A stretch of 64,000 nucleotides of DNA, from assembly GCA_030220185.1 (NCBI GenBank), contig JASPKZ010010223.1, positions 62,001-126,000 on the forward strand, written 5' to 3'. The DNA is from Diploptera punctata. Taxonomy: Eukaryota; Arthropoda; Insecta; Blattodea; Blaberidae. The stretch's first letter is position 1, and each line of letters starts with the position of its first letter. Shown here piece after piece: positions 11,397 to 22,850 of this stretch. A model generated the notes under the pieces. The model saw only the letters and a list, made by a program, of their open reading frames with translations. It did not search any database and had not been told where the DNA came from. Position numbers and translations under genes: made by a program.

Positions 11397-11977
11397 ATGA
11401 TGTAGAATTGAACTTTTATAGGTTCAATTTAAGATAAAATCAAATGTTTCACACCTCTCCTCATATTAATCTTCGCGATTTCAAGACCATAGCGGTCCCA
11501 TCTTCAGTACCATCTTGATGACTGATGTAATGTCGATCAGAAGAACCACTTCTTTTTCACTCTTTTGATAAACTGATAAACCTCTGGATCAGGTCAGGAT
11601 GTGCAGGAATTTTGAAGTTCATAAGTTTTTCTTTGTTTTTATGAATGTGGATTTTTTTTCTCATTGTTTGGGAAAAAATCCACATACAGAAAAACAAAGA
11701 AACATTTATGAACTTCGAAATTCCCGCAAATCCTCTCACGGTTTGGGAAAAAATCCACATTCAGAAAAACAAAGAAAAACTTATGAATTTCAAAATTCCC
11801 GCGAATCCTGACCTGATCCAGAGGAAGAGGGAAGAAGAAGTGGTTCTTCTGATCGATATAACATCAGTCGTCAAGATGGTACTGAAGATGGGACCGCTAT
11901 GGTCTTGAAATTGCGATCTACTTAGAAGATTAATATGAGGAGAAGTATGAAACATTTGTTTAGCTATGATGTAGAAT
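11397..11977. mobile_element. PLE foldback with target-site duplication
   Basis: Element 11409-11965 flanked by perfect ATGATGTAGAAT (11397-11408, 11966-11977). The arms carry the endonuclease tail in both directions (VWEKIHIQKNKEKLMNFKIP on both strands) around a rearranged centre near 11665 and 11730, where a second copy of the VWEKIHIQKN segment is inserted in tandem. The right arm holds a complete hammerhead; the left arm has lost its cleavage-site bases. Confidence 0.85.
11879..11921 (+). ncRNA. Hammerhead ribozyme motif
   Basis: Stem I GUA/UAC (11879-11881 with 11919-11921), core CUGAAGA (11882-11888), extra U, stem II starting GGGACC pairing with GGUCUU, GAAA (11907-11910), stem III AUUG/CGAU, cleavage predicted after C11918. 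The left-arm counterpart (near 11471-11510, minus) lacks the final U and C of the cleavage triplet. Confidence 0.78.
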
Positions 11978-12082
11978 ATTTAACCTTGACTCAATAACTT
12001 ACGTAAATAGAAAATAAAATGCAGTCTTTGTTAAAAAGTGTTTATTTCATATTTATCATGGGTGATAGATAATGCCTAGGAG

Positions 12083-12306
12083 GTTCACACATTGGTTCAC
12101 TGATGTTTACATGAAATAAAGTTACAGATAATAAATGACCCATAATGAAATGAAATAATGGATGCATATAGATTTATTATGGTGTAGATAGATATTACCC
12201 AACAAGGTTCACACATTAATTCATTGGTATGTACTTGAAACAAAGTTACAGATAATAAATAACTCATAATAAACTGAAATAATGGTTGCATATAGATTTT
12301 TAAGAA
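12083..12306 (+). repeat. Two-copy tandem duplication, 124-bp period
   Basis: GTTCACACATT begins at 12083 and again at 12207, and the two units stay alignable through GTTACAGATAATAAAT and GCATATAGATTT. Divergence of the units suggests an old duplication. No coding function is seen. Confidence 0.8.
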
Positions 12307-13035
12307 TGGGTAATGTAGGTTCATCTGTGAGACATGAACACTAACTCAAATCTGCATTATATTCCAAATGAGTTGATAGAAAGTGAAGAGTTTTCTTTCC
12401 CCTTCTCCCTATCGTAAATAAGCTAGAGCCAAGAGTATGACTTACAGTTTTCACTTATACCCCCAAAACTGTGTAAATAAGGAAGAAATTATTATTTATC
12501 ATGTTCCTGGAAGACTTTTTATAAAAATATCAATATACAGTTCTTAATAACTGACATGTTTGTTATATCTTACTTTTGTACTATTTTTACAACTTTTCAT
12601 TGTTCAGCACCCAGGCCAGCTCTCTGTACTTTGAATGAAACTGGTCCTCCTAAGTTCAAGATCTCATGGTAGGACTACCTGAAGTATGCTTTTCCTACAT
12701 TAGTACTGTATCTTAAAATATTTGGTTTATAATTCTCTACCATCTGTACAATTTTGATCCTAAAAGTAATTTTGAAGCTTTAATTCAATTCATTATTAAT
12801 ATCATACTTTTTTTACCATTATGTTAAATATGGCGACTTTAGAACTTTATGAACTGTAGGTACAGTAAACAGCTGCTAAGAAATATTGTATTTTAAAAAT
12901 CTTAAGCGTTTGTTGAAATTATATACAATATTCTTCTGAGCATTTATTTTATAAATAATTTTTCATATTGTAGCCTAATTATTGAGTGTAATTAGTGTGT
13001 AGATATATGTTTAATTTTATGTAGATAATGCAATA
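12307..13035. other. No gene or repeat recognised
   Basis: AT-rich sequence without recognised features. Confidence 0.5.
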
Positions 13036-13361
13036 CTATATACATATATGGGGGCATGCCATAGTGTAATGGTTAAGGCACTACACTACAAGCTGGAACA
13101 TTGAGGGTTCGAGTCCCGGTGAGGTCAGGATTTTTAAACTGACCCAAACCTTAAGGTGGCACTATGGCCCTCGGGTCAACTCAGCCTCTAACAGAAATGA
13201 ATACCAGACGCTTGTTCTGGGGGTAAAGGTGGCTGTCATGCAGGACTGACAATCTGGCTGACATCAAGTGCCAATGGTCCAAAAAAAGTGGGAGCCTTAT
13301 GCTCCTACTATCCCAAGGGCCACTTGCCTGTAGTGGGATCATTTTACCTATATACATATAT
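13036..13361 (+). repeat. SINE-C with 14-bp target-site duplication
   Basis: Element 13050-13347 between CTATATACATATAT copies (13036-13049, 13348-13361). Head A box GTGTAATGGTTAAGGCAC, B box GGGTTCGAGTCCC. Followed by a partial SINE-D-like tRNA head at about 13370-13445. Confidence 0.9.
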
Positions 13362-13515
13362 AATATTGGCCTCAGTGATCTAGATTTAGGGGTAGGTTCC
13401 TTGCCTCTAGTCTCGAGGATTGTGCATTTAAACCCAGCTCGAGTAAATCACTTATACATAAATTTATTGATTAATAAATTTAATTTTTATTAATCCATAT
13501 TTTTTCATATATATA

Positions 13516-15066
13516 CACTATTCAAAAAAATTAGAGGAACACATGTTTAAACCAGAACACAAGAATGAATATTGAAACAATTTAATGTTTGATCTCTTGT
13601 AATTATAAATTGAAGATTTATGTAAAATTAGAATAGACATCCAAGCAATATTTTCTTGTACAGTATTAGCAATATGAACAAGTTATCATTTGTAACAGAA
13701 AACAAAGTGGAAATTTGAGATTTACAATTTTTGGAATCAATGTTTCCATGGTTATTTCAACACTCAGTACTTAGTGTGTCCTCCGTGAGCCTGAATGACT
13801 GCATTACACCTATGAGGCATGCTTCGCAGAAGCCTTCTTACAGAAACTTGTGAGATTCTCTCCCATTCCTCGGTGAGTGCATGTGAAAGTTCTTCAAGGT
13901 TCTGAGGTACAGCAGGACGCTTACGAACAAGTTTTTCCAACTTATCCCACATATGCTCGATCGGATTAAGGTCCGGACTGCATGCAGGCCAGTCCATCAC
14001 CCGAATTTGGCATTCTTGCAGGACATCTCTGGTAGCCTGTGCTGTATGACATCTAGCATTATCTTGCATTAGAAGAAAATTAGGGTCCATACCATAAGCA
14101 AAGGGTACAACATATTGGAGGATAATGTCATTAATGTAAATATCAGCATTCATGCGCTGTGGGACAACGACAAGCTCTGTCCGAGACTCAATAGTAATCC
14201 CAGCCCAAACCATAACCGAACCACCTCCAAATCTGTCACGTTCAATAATTGTGGCTGGATCAAAACGTTCACCAGGACGTCTCCATACACGTGTACGACC
14301 ATCAGAACCTGTTAGATGAAATCTTGATTCGTCCGTGAATAAAACACCCTTCCATGGCAGAGCTGCCAGTTGACATGATTCTGAGCAAATTGCAGCCGGG
14401 CTTCTTTGTGCTGACGTGTTAAACGAGGGGCTTTAAAGGGGATTCTAGACCTCAACCTTGCATTTCTCAGTCTATTTCTTACAGTCTGATCAGAAATTAC
14501 CGTCCCAGTTGCTGTGCATAAATGATTTTGTAGATCTCTGGCTGTAGATTTTCTTCTGCGCAAAGCTGATAAGACAAGAAATCTATCCTGTACGTCTGTA
14601 GTCTTCTTATGACCTTGCCCGGGTCTCCTCTTGTATCCATGTGTCTCTCTATATCACCTCCACAGCCTATGGATGACGGAAGGGCTGACATCAAGAATCC
14701 TAGAGACATGGCGAATGGAACGACCATCTTCAATCAATGCAACTGCTCGTGCAACTGATGTTTCATTCAGATGTCTCATTGCTCTGTATTAGCTTCAGAG
14801 AACACAAAATGACAATTCCCTACCACAGATTATTCTTCAAACCTGTTTTTAAAAAAAAGAAATCAATACGAACTCACTTTGGTTTCAGCAACTCTTGGAA
14901 TTTCACTAACATATTCAGGGAAAAATTAATAAAACCCAGAAGATCTTCAATCTGATTTTAAACAATACTTGAACTCAAAACATCTGACTCTCAAAAATTA
15001 AATTGTTACAATATTTATTTTGTGGCTTTGGTTTAAACATGTGTTCCTCTAATTTTTTGAGTAGTG
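13516..15066. mobile_element. Full-length Tc1-like transposon, dead
   Basis: A 1.55-kb element with terminal inverted repeats of about 38 bp (CACTATTCAAAAAAATTAG at 13516; CACTACTCAAAAAATTAG on the reverse strand from 15066), next to TA-rich flanks. One transposase gene lies on the minus strand. Size, ends and DD34E motifs place it in the Tc1 family. Confidence 0.92.
13764..14780 (-). pseudogene. Tc1-family transposase, frameshifted and stopped
   Basis: Starts at the ATG at 14780 (MRHLNETSVARAVALIEDG), with an N-terminal paired-like helix-turn-helix, a second DNA-binding part (STARDLQNHL, RLRNARLRSRIPFKAP), then the catalytic core. Catalytic residues visible: the first Asp in a TDESRF context near 14325, the second in MQDNARCHTA near 14065, and Glu in NPIEHMWDKLE near 13955, with DD34E-like spacing. 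Two lesions: an in-frame TGA at 14656-14654 where an Arg codon (CGA) is expected, and a frameshift near 14335 in a T run, which splits the core so that the C-terminal 149 codons (14213-13764) form a separate open frame. The enzyme would cut and paste its own ends; this copy cannot make it. Confidence 0.9.
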
Positions 15067-15068
15067 TG

Positions 15069-15074
15069 TGTATA

Positions 15075-15106
<32 letters not shown>

Positions 15107-15400
15107 GAGGTAGAAGAAATATAAGGGACAAGTCCTCCAGGAGGTACTTAAAGCCATGGGTCCTGAGTCAGAAGATTTTTGGGCTTGTGAAAGAACCTCA
15201 GGTTTAAATTAGAGCATCTAAGCAAAATTTCCCATCCAAGTAATATCTTAGTTGCATTCAGAAAAACAATCATCTTATTTATTCCCTGTCTCTTTGAGGC
15301 AGTGGGCCAATCACCTGTCATTCAGCAAGTATGACTAATTAGTTTGGTTAAATAACTCCTGAAAGGGAATATCTTTTTCCTCTTAGGTTTGTACAGGTAT
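15069..15400 (+). repeat. TA/T microsatellite plus SINE-D fragment
   Basis: A GT/TA run (15065-15090) and T run abut the Tc1 end, followed by a headless SINE-D body from about 15108 (GACAAGTCCTCCAGGAGG, then GGGCTTGTGAAAG) to about 15400. Position relative to the transposon suggests Tc1 inserted at a TA inside or beside the microsatellite. Confidence 0.6.
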
Positions 15401-15581
15401 AGATATATAATGGAGAAAAATATTAAAATAGTATAATTGAGAGCTAAAAAAATCTGTCTTTAAAATACAGGAAGCAAAATTGTACTTAAAACACCTGAAA
15501 TTCTACTTCTTAAAATTTTAAGAAAACCATCCCCTAAATTATTTTCAATTATTGATGTTATATATATTCATATTATTTATA

Positions 15582-15876
15582 TGGCAAGACGGGCCTAGAA
15601 GGCCCTTGGCCTACTAGCTGGATGTTGGCCTCACATCTAGATGTGTTAATCAAAGATTTGTACAATCATCCATGCAGTATAGGGATAATATGTGTTCAGC
15701 ATGCCAGATCCCATAGCTGTCTTTCTCAACTTGGAGCTGCTACTTATTGTAGGTACTAAAATTTCTCATGATTCTGGATGGCCACCGATCCCATACCGGC
15801 TGAAATTCCATGAGAAAATTTCTTCACTCATAGTGACTTGAAGCACTGTAGGTCCCATAGCTCTGCACTAAGGCAT
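15582..15876 (-). repeat. SINE-B fragment
   Basis: Starts GGCAAGACGGGCCTAGAAGG and runs to the decayed head near GTCCCATAGCTCTGCAC. The tRNA-like end is truncated relative to 17508-17853. Confidence 0.75.
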
Positions 15877-16947
15877 AACTCATATATTACATTCTTGAAC
15901 AGTACCAAGTGTTAACATCCTAACTCAATAATTAGGTGACATTAATAGATTTAATTGAGTAATAATTATTTTTCTTTCCCTCTGCTGTTTGTTGGACACA
16001 AGATATGATTAAAAAAAGTAGTATTGCTTATTGTTTAATATCCACAATATATTTGAAATTGTAACTTTTTAGCTAATTATTTTATTTTACAAGAATGCAA
16101 AATTCGATGGTAAATGAAAAACATCTGTAATCAAACATGTAAATATTTTATCTTCAAGGATACAGGAAAGAGAGGCTCCAATATGGGTATCATATTACCA
16201 TGGCCCATAATAAACTCCATTAGGTGATATGGAGAAAAATGCATTGAACTAATAAAGTGTATATGCTAAGTAATTTGATATGGAGGAATATGCTTTGAAC
16301 TAGTAAAGATTATGTCACCATATATATTAAATAGGTGATTGAAGGGGAGCTTTGAAAAAATTAAAAGCTCCGATTACAATATAGTTTTTTTTTTCTGTTT
16401 TTTTAAAAAAAAGTGTTAAAAATGGAGCAGCTTTAAGATAAACCACATTTCAGTAACCAGTACTTTTTATGTAAAATAAATGAGTCTTTCTGAAAAGAAA
16501 AAGTGACATAAATCAGTGTAATAAGTCATTGCCATATTCAGAAACTTGATTGATGTTACGATAACAATTATATAACATATTTTTAGGGCTGGTTTCATGA
16601 ACAGATGTTAAAGAATTACACCAACTTCTTTTTTGTTAATAATATGCTAAAATGTTAACATATTTTAATATTTTTATTTCATCAATTATTTTCTGCAGAA
16701 TGTTAGTTTTCTTCTTCTTATTCTTCATTTCATGATTTAGACTCTAGGCCTGTTCCATCTTCGTACCATCCTTCCATCTTTTAAAGTGTCTTCCTACATT
16801 TCTTCGATCTATTGCTTTATAATTGTAAATTCATTTTGGAAGTCTATTTGTGTCCATTCTTTCATGTGCATTCCATTTGATACAATATTTTTCAATTTTT
16901 TTAAGGAAAATATATATAATTCTGATTGTATCTTGTCATTGAGTATT
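15877..16947. other. No gene or repeat recognised
   Basis: AT-rich; includes homopolymer T and A runs near 16385-16412. No feature was recognised. Confidence 0.5.
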
Positions 16948-16970
16948 GATATGATTTAGTGCATCCTTTC

Positions 16971-17006
<36 letters not shown>

Positions 17007-17124
17007 ATATATTTTTGACATTTGGCAATGAAGGCAAATATGATATGAAAAGAAAAAAGAATGCTTGAGTCGGGATTTGAACTCGAGTTCAAATCCCGAC
17101 TCAAGCATTCTTTTTTCTTTTCAT

Positions 17125-17174
<50 letters not shown>

Positions 17175-17317
17175 TTTATCTTATAATGATAATAATAATA
17201 ATAATAGCTTTATTTTACCTGGCAGAGTTAAGGCCTTAAGACCTTGTCTACCACTCAACCAGGTTTAAAAAAATACTGTCATTGATTATGTGATATGATT
17301 TAGTGCATCCTTTCATT
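16948..17317. repeat. Perfect palindrome with TA runs inside a 26-bp direct repeat
   Basis: A loopless 94-bp palindrome (17038-17084 and 17085-17131, centre AACTCGAGTT) carries a tRNA B-box-like GAGTTCAAATCCCGACTC in each arm. TA microsatellites lie at about 16974-17000 and 17128-17170, followed by a TTATTTTACCTGGCAGAGTT repeat tail. The whole block is enclosed by a 26-bp direct repeat (16948-16973 and 17292-17317). The repeat is longer than usual retrotransposon duplications. Confidence 0.8.
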
Positions 17318-17492
17318 CTTCTAAAAAATTGCGCTTTGTATTTGACCATTTAATAATACAGGTTTAACCATGGTTTTATGAAACCTATTTCTTATATCTT
17401 TTCTCATTTTATTTTTTAAAGTTCTGTGGATAGTGCCACATATATTTTGAAATATACTTTTTTTAATATTATCTCTCTCTCCCTTTCATTTC

Positions 17493-17868
17493 CAACATTT
17501 ATCTCACTAAAAAAAAACTCCTGGCACGACAGGCATACAAGGCCCTTAGCCTACCAGCCGGCTGCTGGCCTCACATCCACATGTCGATCACAGAGGTGGA
17601 TGATAATCAGCCAGTGTAAGGGTGACATGTGGTCAGCATGTCGAGTCCCCCAGCCGTTATAGCTGGTTTCCTCAACCTGGAGCCGCTACTTATTGCAGCT
17701 ACCCAAATGCATCACGATGCTGGGTGGGCACCGGTCCCATACTGGCAGAAATACCATGAGAAAATTTCTTCCCCCATGGAGACTCGAACCAGTGCAAGTC
17801 CCGTAGCTCTGCGCCAAGGCTTCCTGCCTTAACCACTCGGCTACGGCGCAGGACAACATTTATCTCAC
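17493..17868 (-). repeat. SINE-B with 15-bp target-site duplication
   Basis: Element 17508-17853 flanked by CAACATTTATCTCAC (17493-17507, 17854-17868). On the minus strand the head reads GCCGTAGCCGAGTGGTTAAG with B box GGTTCGAGTCTCC, a type II (Leu/Ser-like) tRNA head. Confidence 0.92.
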
Positions 17869-18061
17869 AGCCTACTAATAATTAAAAGATGAGATTTGTT
17901 CTACATGTTTATCGTCTATAACTATTTTTTATTTAATTAATGATTTACCCAAAATTCCTAGATTATAACAATTGATTATAGAATCAAAATTAACTATAAC
18001 TTGGCAAAGGAATATTAAAACTACATTATCAAAATCTTGGCATTTATGCAATGAGACTATA

Positions 18062-18150
18062 GTCTGCAAGAATATAAAAAAATATGAGGTGAGTCAAAAT
18101 AACTAACTCATAATAATTAAAAGAAACCTCATAGTGCTATTTCCAAACAA
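18062..18150 (+). mobile_element. PLE end fragment
   Basis: TATGAGGTGAGTCAAAATAA at its start and AAACCTCATAGTGCTATTTCC at its end (18126-18146), the two border motifs of the PLE family, without hammerhead or coding. Confidence 0.6.
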
Positions 18151-18402
18151 ATATTAAATTTGATTCTACACTTTTGTTTGCCTCATGTTCTGCATTTGGC
18201 AGATGGTTAGTGTTATTGTGGTCTGTTTTCAATTTATGCCTTTTGTATTATGATATTTATAGAAGGGTATTGAATATGTATTTGTGTTTTGTAGATGTAA
18301 AGGACGGTGATGAAGAGCAGTATCAAATGTAACAGTACTATATTTTTTCTCATAGAGTAAAATTAAATATTTGGTTCTCAAATTAGTGATTATAAATTGT
18401 AT

Positions 18403-18761
18403 ATGTCAAATTAGTCCACCGCTATGGTCTCGAGGTAGCATGCTGCCTAGTCACGCAGTGGCCCTGGGTTCGATCCCCGGTCGGGACAGTTTTTCTGGGT
18501 GAGATTTTTATCGGGGTTTTTCCTCACCTATAAGACAAATGTCAAGAAAACTTTAAGGCCCAAATGGTCCCCCAAATCATATGGCCATCATTATCTTTAT
18601 CATTATGATTATCATCATCATCCTTCACTGGTGTGGAAAGCAACGGGAAACTACCACACCTACAATTCCCTAGTAAAGCTGCAAAGCATAGCATGAAAAT
18701 GCTATGATTGCAGTGAAGGACCTGCCCTCAGGCAGAATTACTATGGATGGATGTCAAATTA
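18403..18761 (+). repeat. SINE-A with 11-bp target-site duplication
   Basis: Element 18414-18750 between ATGTCAAATTA copies (18403-18413, 18751-18761). Head at the left with B box GGTTCGATCCCC; ATC-rich middle; tail ending GGATGG. Confidence 0.92.
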
Positions 18762-18792
18762 AATAGCTTGAGATTAAAAAAAATTTACCTTA

Positions 18793-18862
18793 CCAGGATT
18801 TGAACTTGAATCTGTGGATCAACAATCAGGCATGCTACCGTCTGAGCTATCAAACTCATTTA
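18793..18862 (-). repeat. tRNA-like SINE head
   Basis: Reverse strand shows an A-box-like TTTGATAGCTCAGACGGTAG and B box GTTCAAATCC, but no cloverleaf good enough for a functional tRNA. Lies directly upstream of the PLE copy at 18868. Confidence 0.5.
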
Positions 18863-18867
18863 ATATT

Positions 18868-19310
18868 TAAAGGAAGTGTTACTATGAGGTTTATTTTAAT
18901 TCTAATGAGTTAGACTGTTCATAACTCACCTCATATTTGTAGATTTCTTGCAGACCATGGTTTCGACACTCTACTTGTCATTATCAATTCTTTATAACCG
19001 TTGAATTGGCATTGGCGATCTTGTAGGTTGGTTTCTGTTCCCTCTGTTGGCTGACGAATGAACCTTCAAATCAAAATTTTTTTCTTTTTCCCCACTAATT
19101 TCAAAATTCATTACTTTTCTCTTTATCCTTGTGGATGTAAATTTTCTCCCAAATTATGACTTCCTTAGATTTATCTAACTGTTTCAGTAATTTAGCTTTA
19201 GTTTCAATTCTGTGTTTTTCTGACCATGCATGTGCAGCTATTGCAGATTTTTCTGTTTCCCAGATTTTTAATATTTCTAAGGTAAAATGTCATTTGCCAT
19301 GGCAATGCTG
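18868..19310 (-). mobile_element. Single-orientation PLE copy with decayed hammerhead
   Basis: Left end GGAAGTGTTACTATGAGG. The reverse strand encodes the endonuclease tail (KSAIAAHAWSEKHRIETKAK-like, then IWEKIYIHKDKEK) with stops, followed at 18990-18947 by a hammerhead-like string: core UUGAUAA, stem II GACA/UGUC, GAAA, stem III ACCAUGGU, C. Core substitutions at two invariant places make it probably inactive. Confidence 0.7.
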
Positions 19311-19509
19311 CCCACCCATGCCTATTCAAGTAACTATTCCATGTCAGAAAGATAGCAAAGTTATACTAGATTTTCTTTGGAGTGAGTCACTCACAAGTAA
19401 TATCATTAACATAGTGTAATACATTATAAACTTTAAGATTTTTGGGAATAAGTCCTGGAAGCCTCAAAGGAAGAGATTTTTCTATTTAAAAAATATATTA
19501 TTAAGATAA

Positions 19510-19864
19510 GATTATGAGTTCCATCCATCCATAGTAATTTGCCCAAGGGCAGGCCTTTCACTGCAATCATAGCATTTTCATGCTATGTTTTGCAGCTTTA
19601 CTAGGGAATTATAGGTGTGGTAGCTTCCTGTTGCTTTCCACACTGGTGAAGGATGGTGGTGATAATGAGAAGGATGATGATGATGGCCGGATGATTTTCG
19701 GGGACCGTTGGGCCCTAAGCTTCCTGACATTTGTCTTACAGATGAGGAAAAACCCCAAGAAAACCTCACCCAGGAGCCTGTCCCGACCGGGAATCGAACC
19801 CAGGCCCCCTGCGTGATAAGGCAGCATGCTACCTCGAGACCACAGCGGTGGACGATTATGAGTT
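19510..19864 (-). repeat. SINE-A with 11-bp target-site duplication
   Basis: Element 19521-19853 between GATTATGAGTT copies (19510-19520, 19854-19864). Same structure as 1723-2042, with a GATGATGAT microsatellite in the middle. Confidence 0.92.
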
Positions 19865-20011
19865 AAAGGGATTAATTGACAAGCTTCCATTTTCATAATA
19901 AAGGATGACAAATTATGGGAAGATTTTGTTATTTCTACAATTTTTTAATCTTCTTAATTTTTCATCATAAAAATTATTAGAATTAATGTTTGTTATTTTA
20001 ATATAAAGTTG

Positions 20012-20291
20012 AATTTGTGTTAAGATTTAAATTAAAATATTTTATACCTCACCTCATATCCAATATTCTAATTATACCGGTTTCGAAGCCTGGGCAGCTT
20101 CATCTTCAGTAATTTCTTGTCGACTGATGTTATGTTGATCAGGACAATTACTGAAGATGAAGCTGCCCAGGCTTTCAAACTGGTATAATTAGAAGATTGG
20201 ATATGAGGTGATGTATAAAATATTTAATTTAAATCTTAAATTAAACATCATAGTGATTTTTTCCTATAAAAGTTGAAATAAATTTGTGTTA
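20012..20291. mobile_element. PLE foldback with target-site duplication
   Basis: Element 20023-20280 between AATTTGTGTTA copies (20012-20022, 20281-20291). Arms of about 95 bp hold one intact and one decayed hammerhead, with no endonuclease coding. The one-sided tail with CATCATAGTGATTTTTTCC is on the right. Confidence 0.85.
20082..20112 (-). ncRNA. Hammerhead ribozyme motif
   Basis: Reverse strand: stem I UUA/UAA, core CUGAAGA (20109-20103), extra U, stem II GAAGC/GCUUC, GAAA, self-complementary stem III ACCGGU, then A with cleavage next to UAA. The + arm (core 20151-20157) has CAAA in place of GAAA and is broken. Confidence 0.78.
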
Positions 20292-20349
20292 CTGAACATT
20301 GAATGAATACTTAAATGTGAAATATAATTAATCATCATTCAAACAAGTG

Positions 20350-20720
20350 TTCGGCTAAATGGCCTGTTTCAGTCTCATAAAGGAGGGATTTTCCTTCCAT
20401 CACTTTTTTGGAACATCCCAGAGATCTCTTCCCATGGAGTTGGTAGTGAAGCATTGCTATAAGTGGCTCATAGATTGTTTTGATAATACTGTATAAAATG
20501 GAACACTGATTCCAGACTAAGTTCTTTCACGACTTACTTATTAAGTTTATGGTCCTATTTTGTACATTCAATAGTATGTCTCATAAATCTTATTTCATTA
20601 GCTATTATTCTGCTTTTCTTCATTTGTCTCAATATCCATGCTTCGCTGCCATAATACATAGCAGGTCTTATCAAGGTCTTACGTAGGTGTATTCTTGTTT
20701 TTTTCTGTTCAAGGGAGGGT
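20350..20720 (-). mobile_element. LINE reverse-transcriptase C-terminal fragment
   Basis: The reverse strand translates, with stops, to KTLIRPAMYYGSEAW, a typical motif just downstream of the RT domain in arthropod LINEs, followed by MKKSRIIANEIRFMR. A dead 5'- and 3'-truncated copy. Confidence 0.7.
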
Positions 20721-21129
20721 TTCATTACTTCGTTAATTGTACTTTACAATTTTGATTAAATATAATTAATATTAATATATGACTCACACTTGATAATTTT
20801 GTCTTTACTTTGACAACATGTACCTAATTGTTTTTTAGGACAAACCACAATCGTGACCTTCTAGTTGTTTGTGCCTTTTCATGCATTATGTAACTCATTG
20901 TCGACACATTAGTAAACCCATACATTAATTTTTTTCACGTCATGGTACTATAAGAAACTGGTTTCAGTATTCACCTTCCTTTGACCTTTCAATAACAAAA
21001 AAAAAGTCAGTAATATAGTTTAGCAGAAGTTCCTGGAATAATGGAATTTTAGTATCAAACAAAATTTGAAGTTACATTTCATGAGCAGGCTATCTATTTA
21101 TAACTGTAACTATAGGATAAAATCAGATG
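20721..21129. other. No gene or repeat recognised
   Basis: AT-rich sequence without recognised features. Confidence 0.5.
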
Positions 21130-21385
21130 TAACAAGAACAGCTAAGTCTCGTATCCTGTTATGAACATGACTTGCGACGTGAATGAGAAATGGAAGAGGG
21201 GCATGGATACTCTTTGTAGCAAATCAGAGGAAAACACCCAGTTGGTAACCAAGAATGAGGGGGAGAATAACATTAACCACGATTTGAGGGAGGGGATGAT
21301 TGGAAAATGGCTCAGGATAGGGATATGTGGATAAATTATTTCCACATGGAAATTAATCTTCAGTTAATAGTGTCAGTGTGTTATA
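21130..21385 (+). mobile_element. LINE-X 3' end fragment
   Basis: Aligns with 4149-4425 (AGCTAAGTCTCGTA, GGTAACCAAGAATGAGG, GGAGAATAACATTAACC) but with several deletions, so the frame is lost. Confidence 0.8.
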
Positions 21386-21944
21386 GGATGAGAATCAGAA
21401 TATACAGGGAATTTAAGTATAACAACACAGTATGTGATGTTGGATAACAATTATCATATTGGGAGAATATCTATATCCTAAAGTGGATGGTTTCGCTACT
21501 GTGGAATGTCAAAATATTACATTTCAGACATGGGACGTTCAGTTAATTACTGATTTTACCTTTAATGTACTGGATTTTTTAAATGTCCATCACTACCCTG
21601 TTGTCGGAATTTAAATTCCTATAATATCCTTATTTTGCAGGGGTTGTGAATAAAAATTTACTATTATTGTTCTATATGTGGTAGAAATTTGAATAAAAAA
21701 CCATGTTGTAGCTAAGTTATCACTCTTTCTTCTTTCTTTTGCTCTAATAAGAGTAGTTTTTGTTTTGTACTGGTGCTTCTTGCACCTATAATTGTTGTTC
21801 ATTTTGCAGCAAAATATCAAAATCTGCTCCCAGGGGACACCGCGTGGAGGCAAACAACCTTGTCCCCCAGTTATCACTCTTTACTCTGAAAAAAAAATCA
21901 TAGTAATACTGCTATAAGGTTAAGATATATGAATAAATTAATTT
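21386..21944. other. No gene or repeat recognised
   Basis: AT-rich; a short GC-richer patch at 21825-21870 has no recognised content. Confidence 0.5.
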
Positions 21945-22060
21945 TAATATTCTTCTTCTTCTTTAGACTAGTTTCAAAACTTTAATCAATTTCATCATCA
22001 GTATTTTGACGACCATTGTTCTGTCTTCTAATTTTAATTTGCATGCTTTTAAAGTGGGTA
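21945..22060 (-). mobile_element. Solo PLE 3' fragment with hammerhead
   Basis: A short one-orientation remnant centred on an intact hammerhead (21962-22004). No inverted partner and no clear duplication. Confidence 0.65.
21962..22004 (-). ncRNA. Hammerhead ribozyme motif
   Basis: Reverse strand: core CUGAUGA (22001-21995), the canonical form, extra U, stem II GAAAUU with AGUUUU (G-U and A-U pairs), GAAA, self-complementary stem III ACUAGU, C, then UAAAG. Stem I next to the core is short (UA/UA). Stem II is weak, so activity is uncertain. Confidence 0.7.
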
Positions 22061-22500
22061 TGAGAGATTTATGAGGTGTTATAAAACAAACCAGGGGCCC
22101 TTGTCAATGAATGAAACTGTCATTTATTGAAGAAAAAAAAATTAAGTTAGGTCTTTGTTTGATATTTATTTACATCCAGAGTTGAAATATCTTGTTTTTT
22201 TTTCTTCACCCTTGGAAGGGGTTATTCCTTCCAAAACCGCGTACCATTAAATATGATGACCAGTTTCTTTGAAGTTCCCTCCTTTCGTGTAACTTACTCG
22301 TGACATTTTTTAAGGGTCAGTGGTAGATTTTTAAATTATTCCCTACCATATTTTAACATGGTCTAAATTAAATCAAACTATTTTTTCAATAAAGCACTTA
22401 AAATAATAACACAACTCATTAGAATGACATTTTTTCCTTAGAAGTGTTCTGTGTACACAAGTGAATTTTCAGTGGGAGATTTTAATTAATGATTATTTTA

Positions 22501-22502
<2 letters not shown>
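22061..22502. other. No gene or repeat recognised
   Basis: AT-rich sequence without recognised features. Confidence 0.5.
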
Positions 22503-22543
<41 letters not shown>

Positions 22544-22850
22544 ATCCATAGTAATTCTGCCCAAAGGCAGGTCCTTCACTGCAATCATAACATTTTCATG
22601 CTATGCTTGCAGCTTTACTTGGGAATTGTAGGTGTGGTAGCTTCCCGTTGTTTTCCACACCAGTGAAGGATGATGATGGCCATATTAGTCGGGGACCGTT
22701 TGGGCCATAAATTTTTCCTGACATTTGTCTTACAGGTGAGGAAAAACCCCGATAAAAACCTCCACCCAGAAAAACTGCCCCGATCGGGGATCGAACCCGG
22801 GCCTGCTGCGTGACGAGGCAGCATGCTACCTCGAGACCACAACGGTAGAC

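Noticed and set aside
19580..19911. Overlapping frames of 78-100 codons at SINE-A copies
   Set aside because: The same frames recur in every SINE-A copy (1777, 18499, 22596, 26909) and have no domain. They are chance frames in a non-coding repeat.
20151..20185. Functional hammerhead on the + arm of the 20023-20280 foldback
   Set aside because: The GAAA box reads CAAA.
22503..22540. TA run as a transposon terminal structure
   Set aside because: A plain microsatellite. The SINE-A inserted in it has its own ends.
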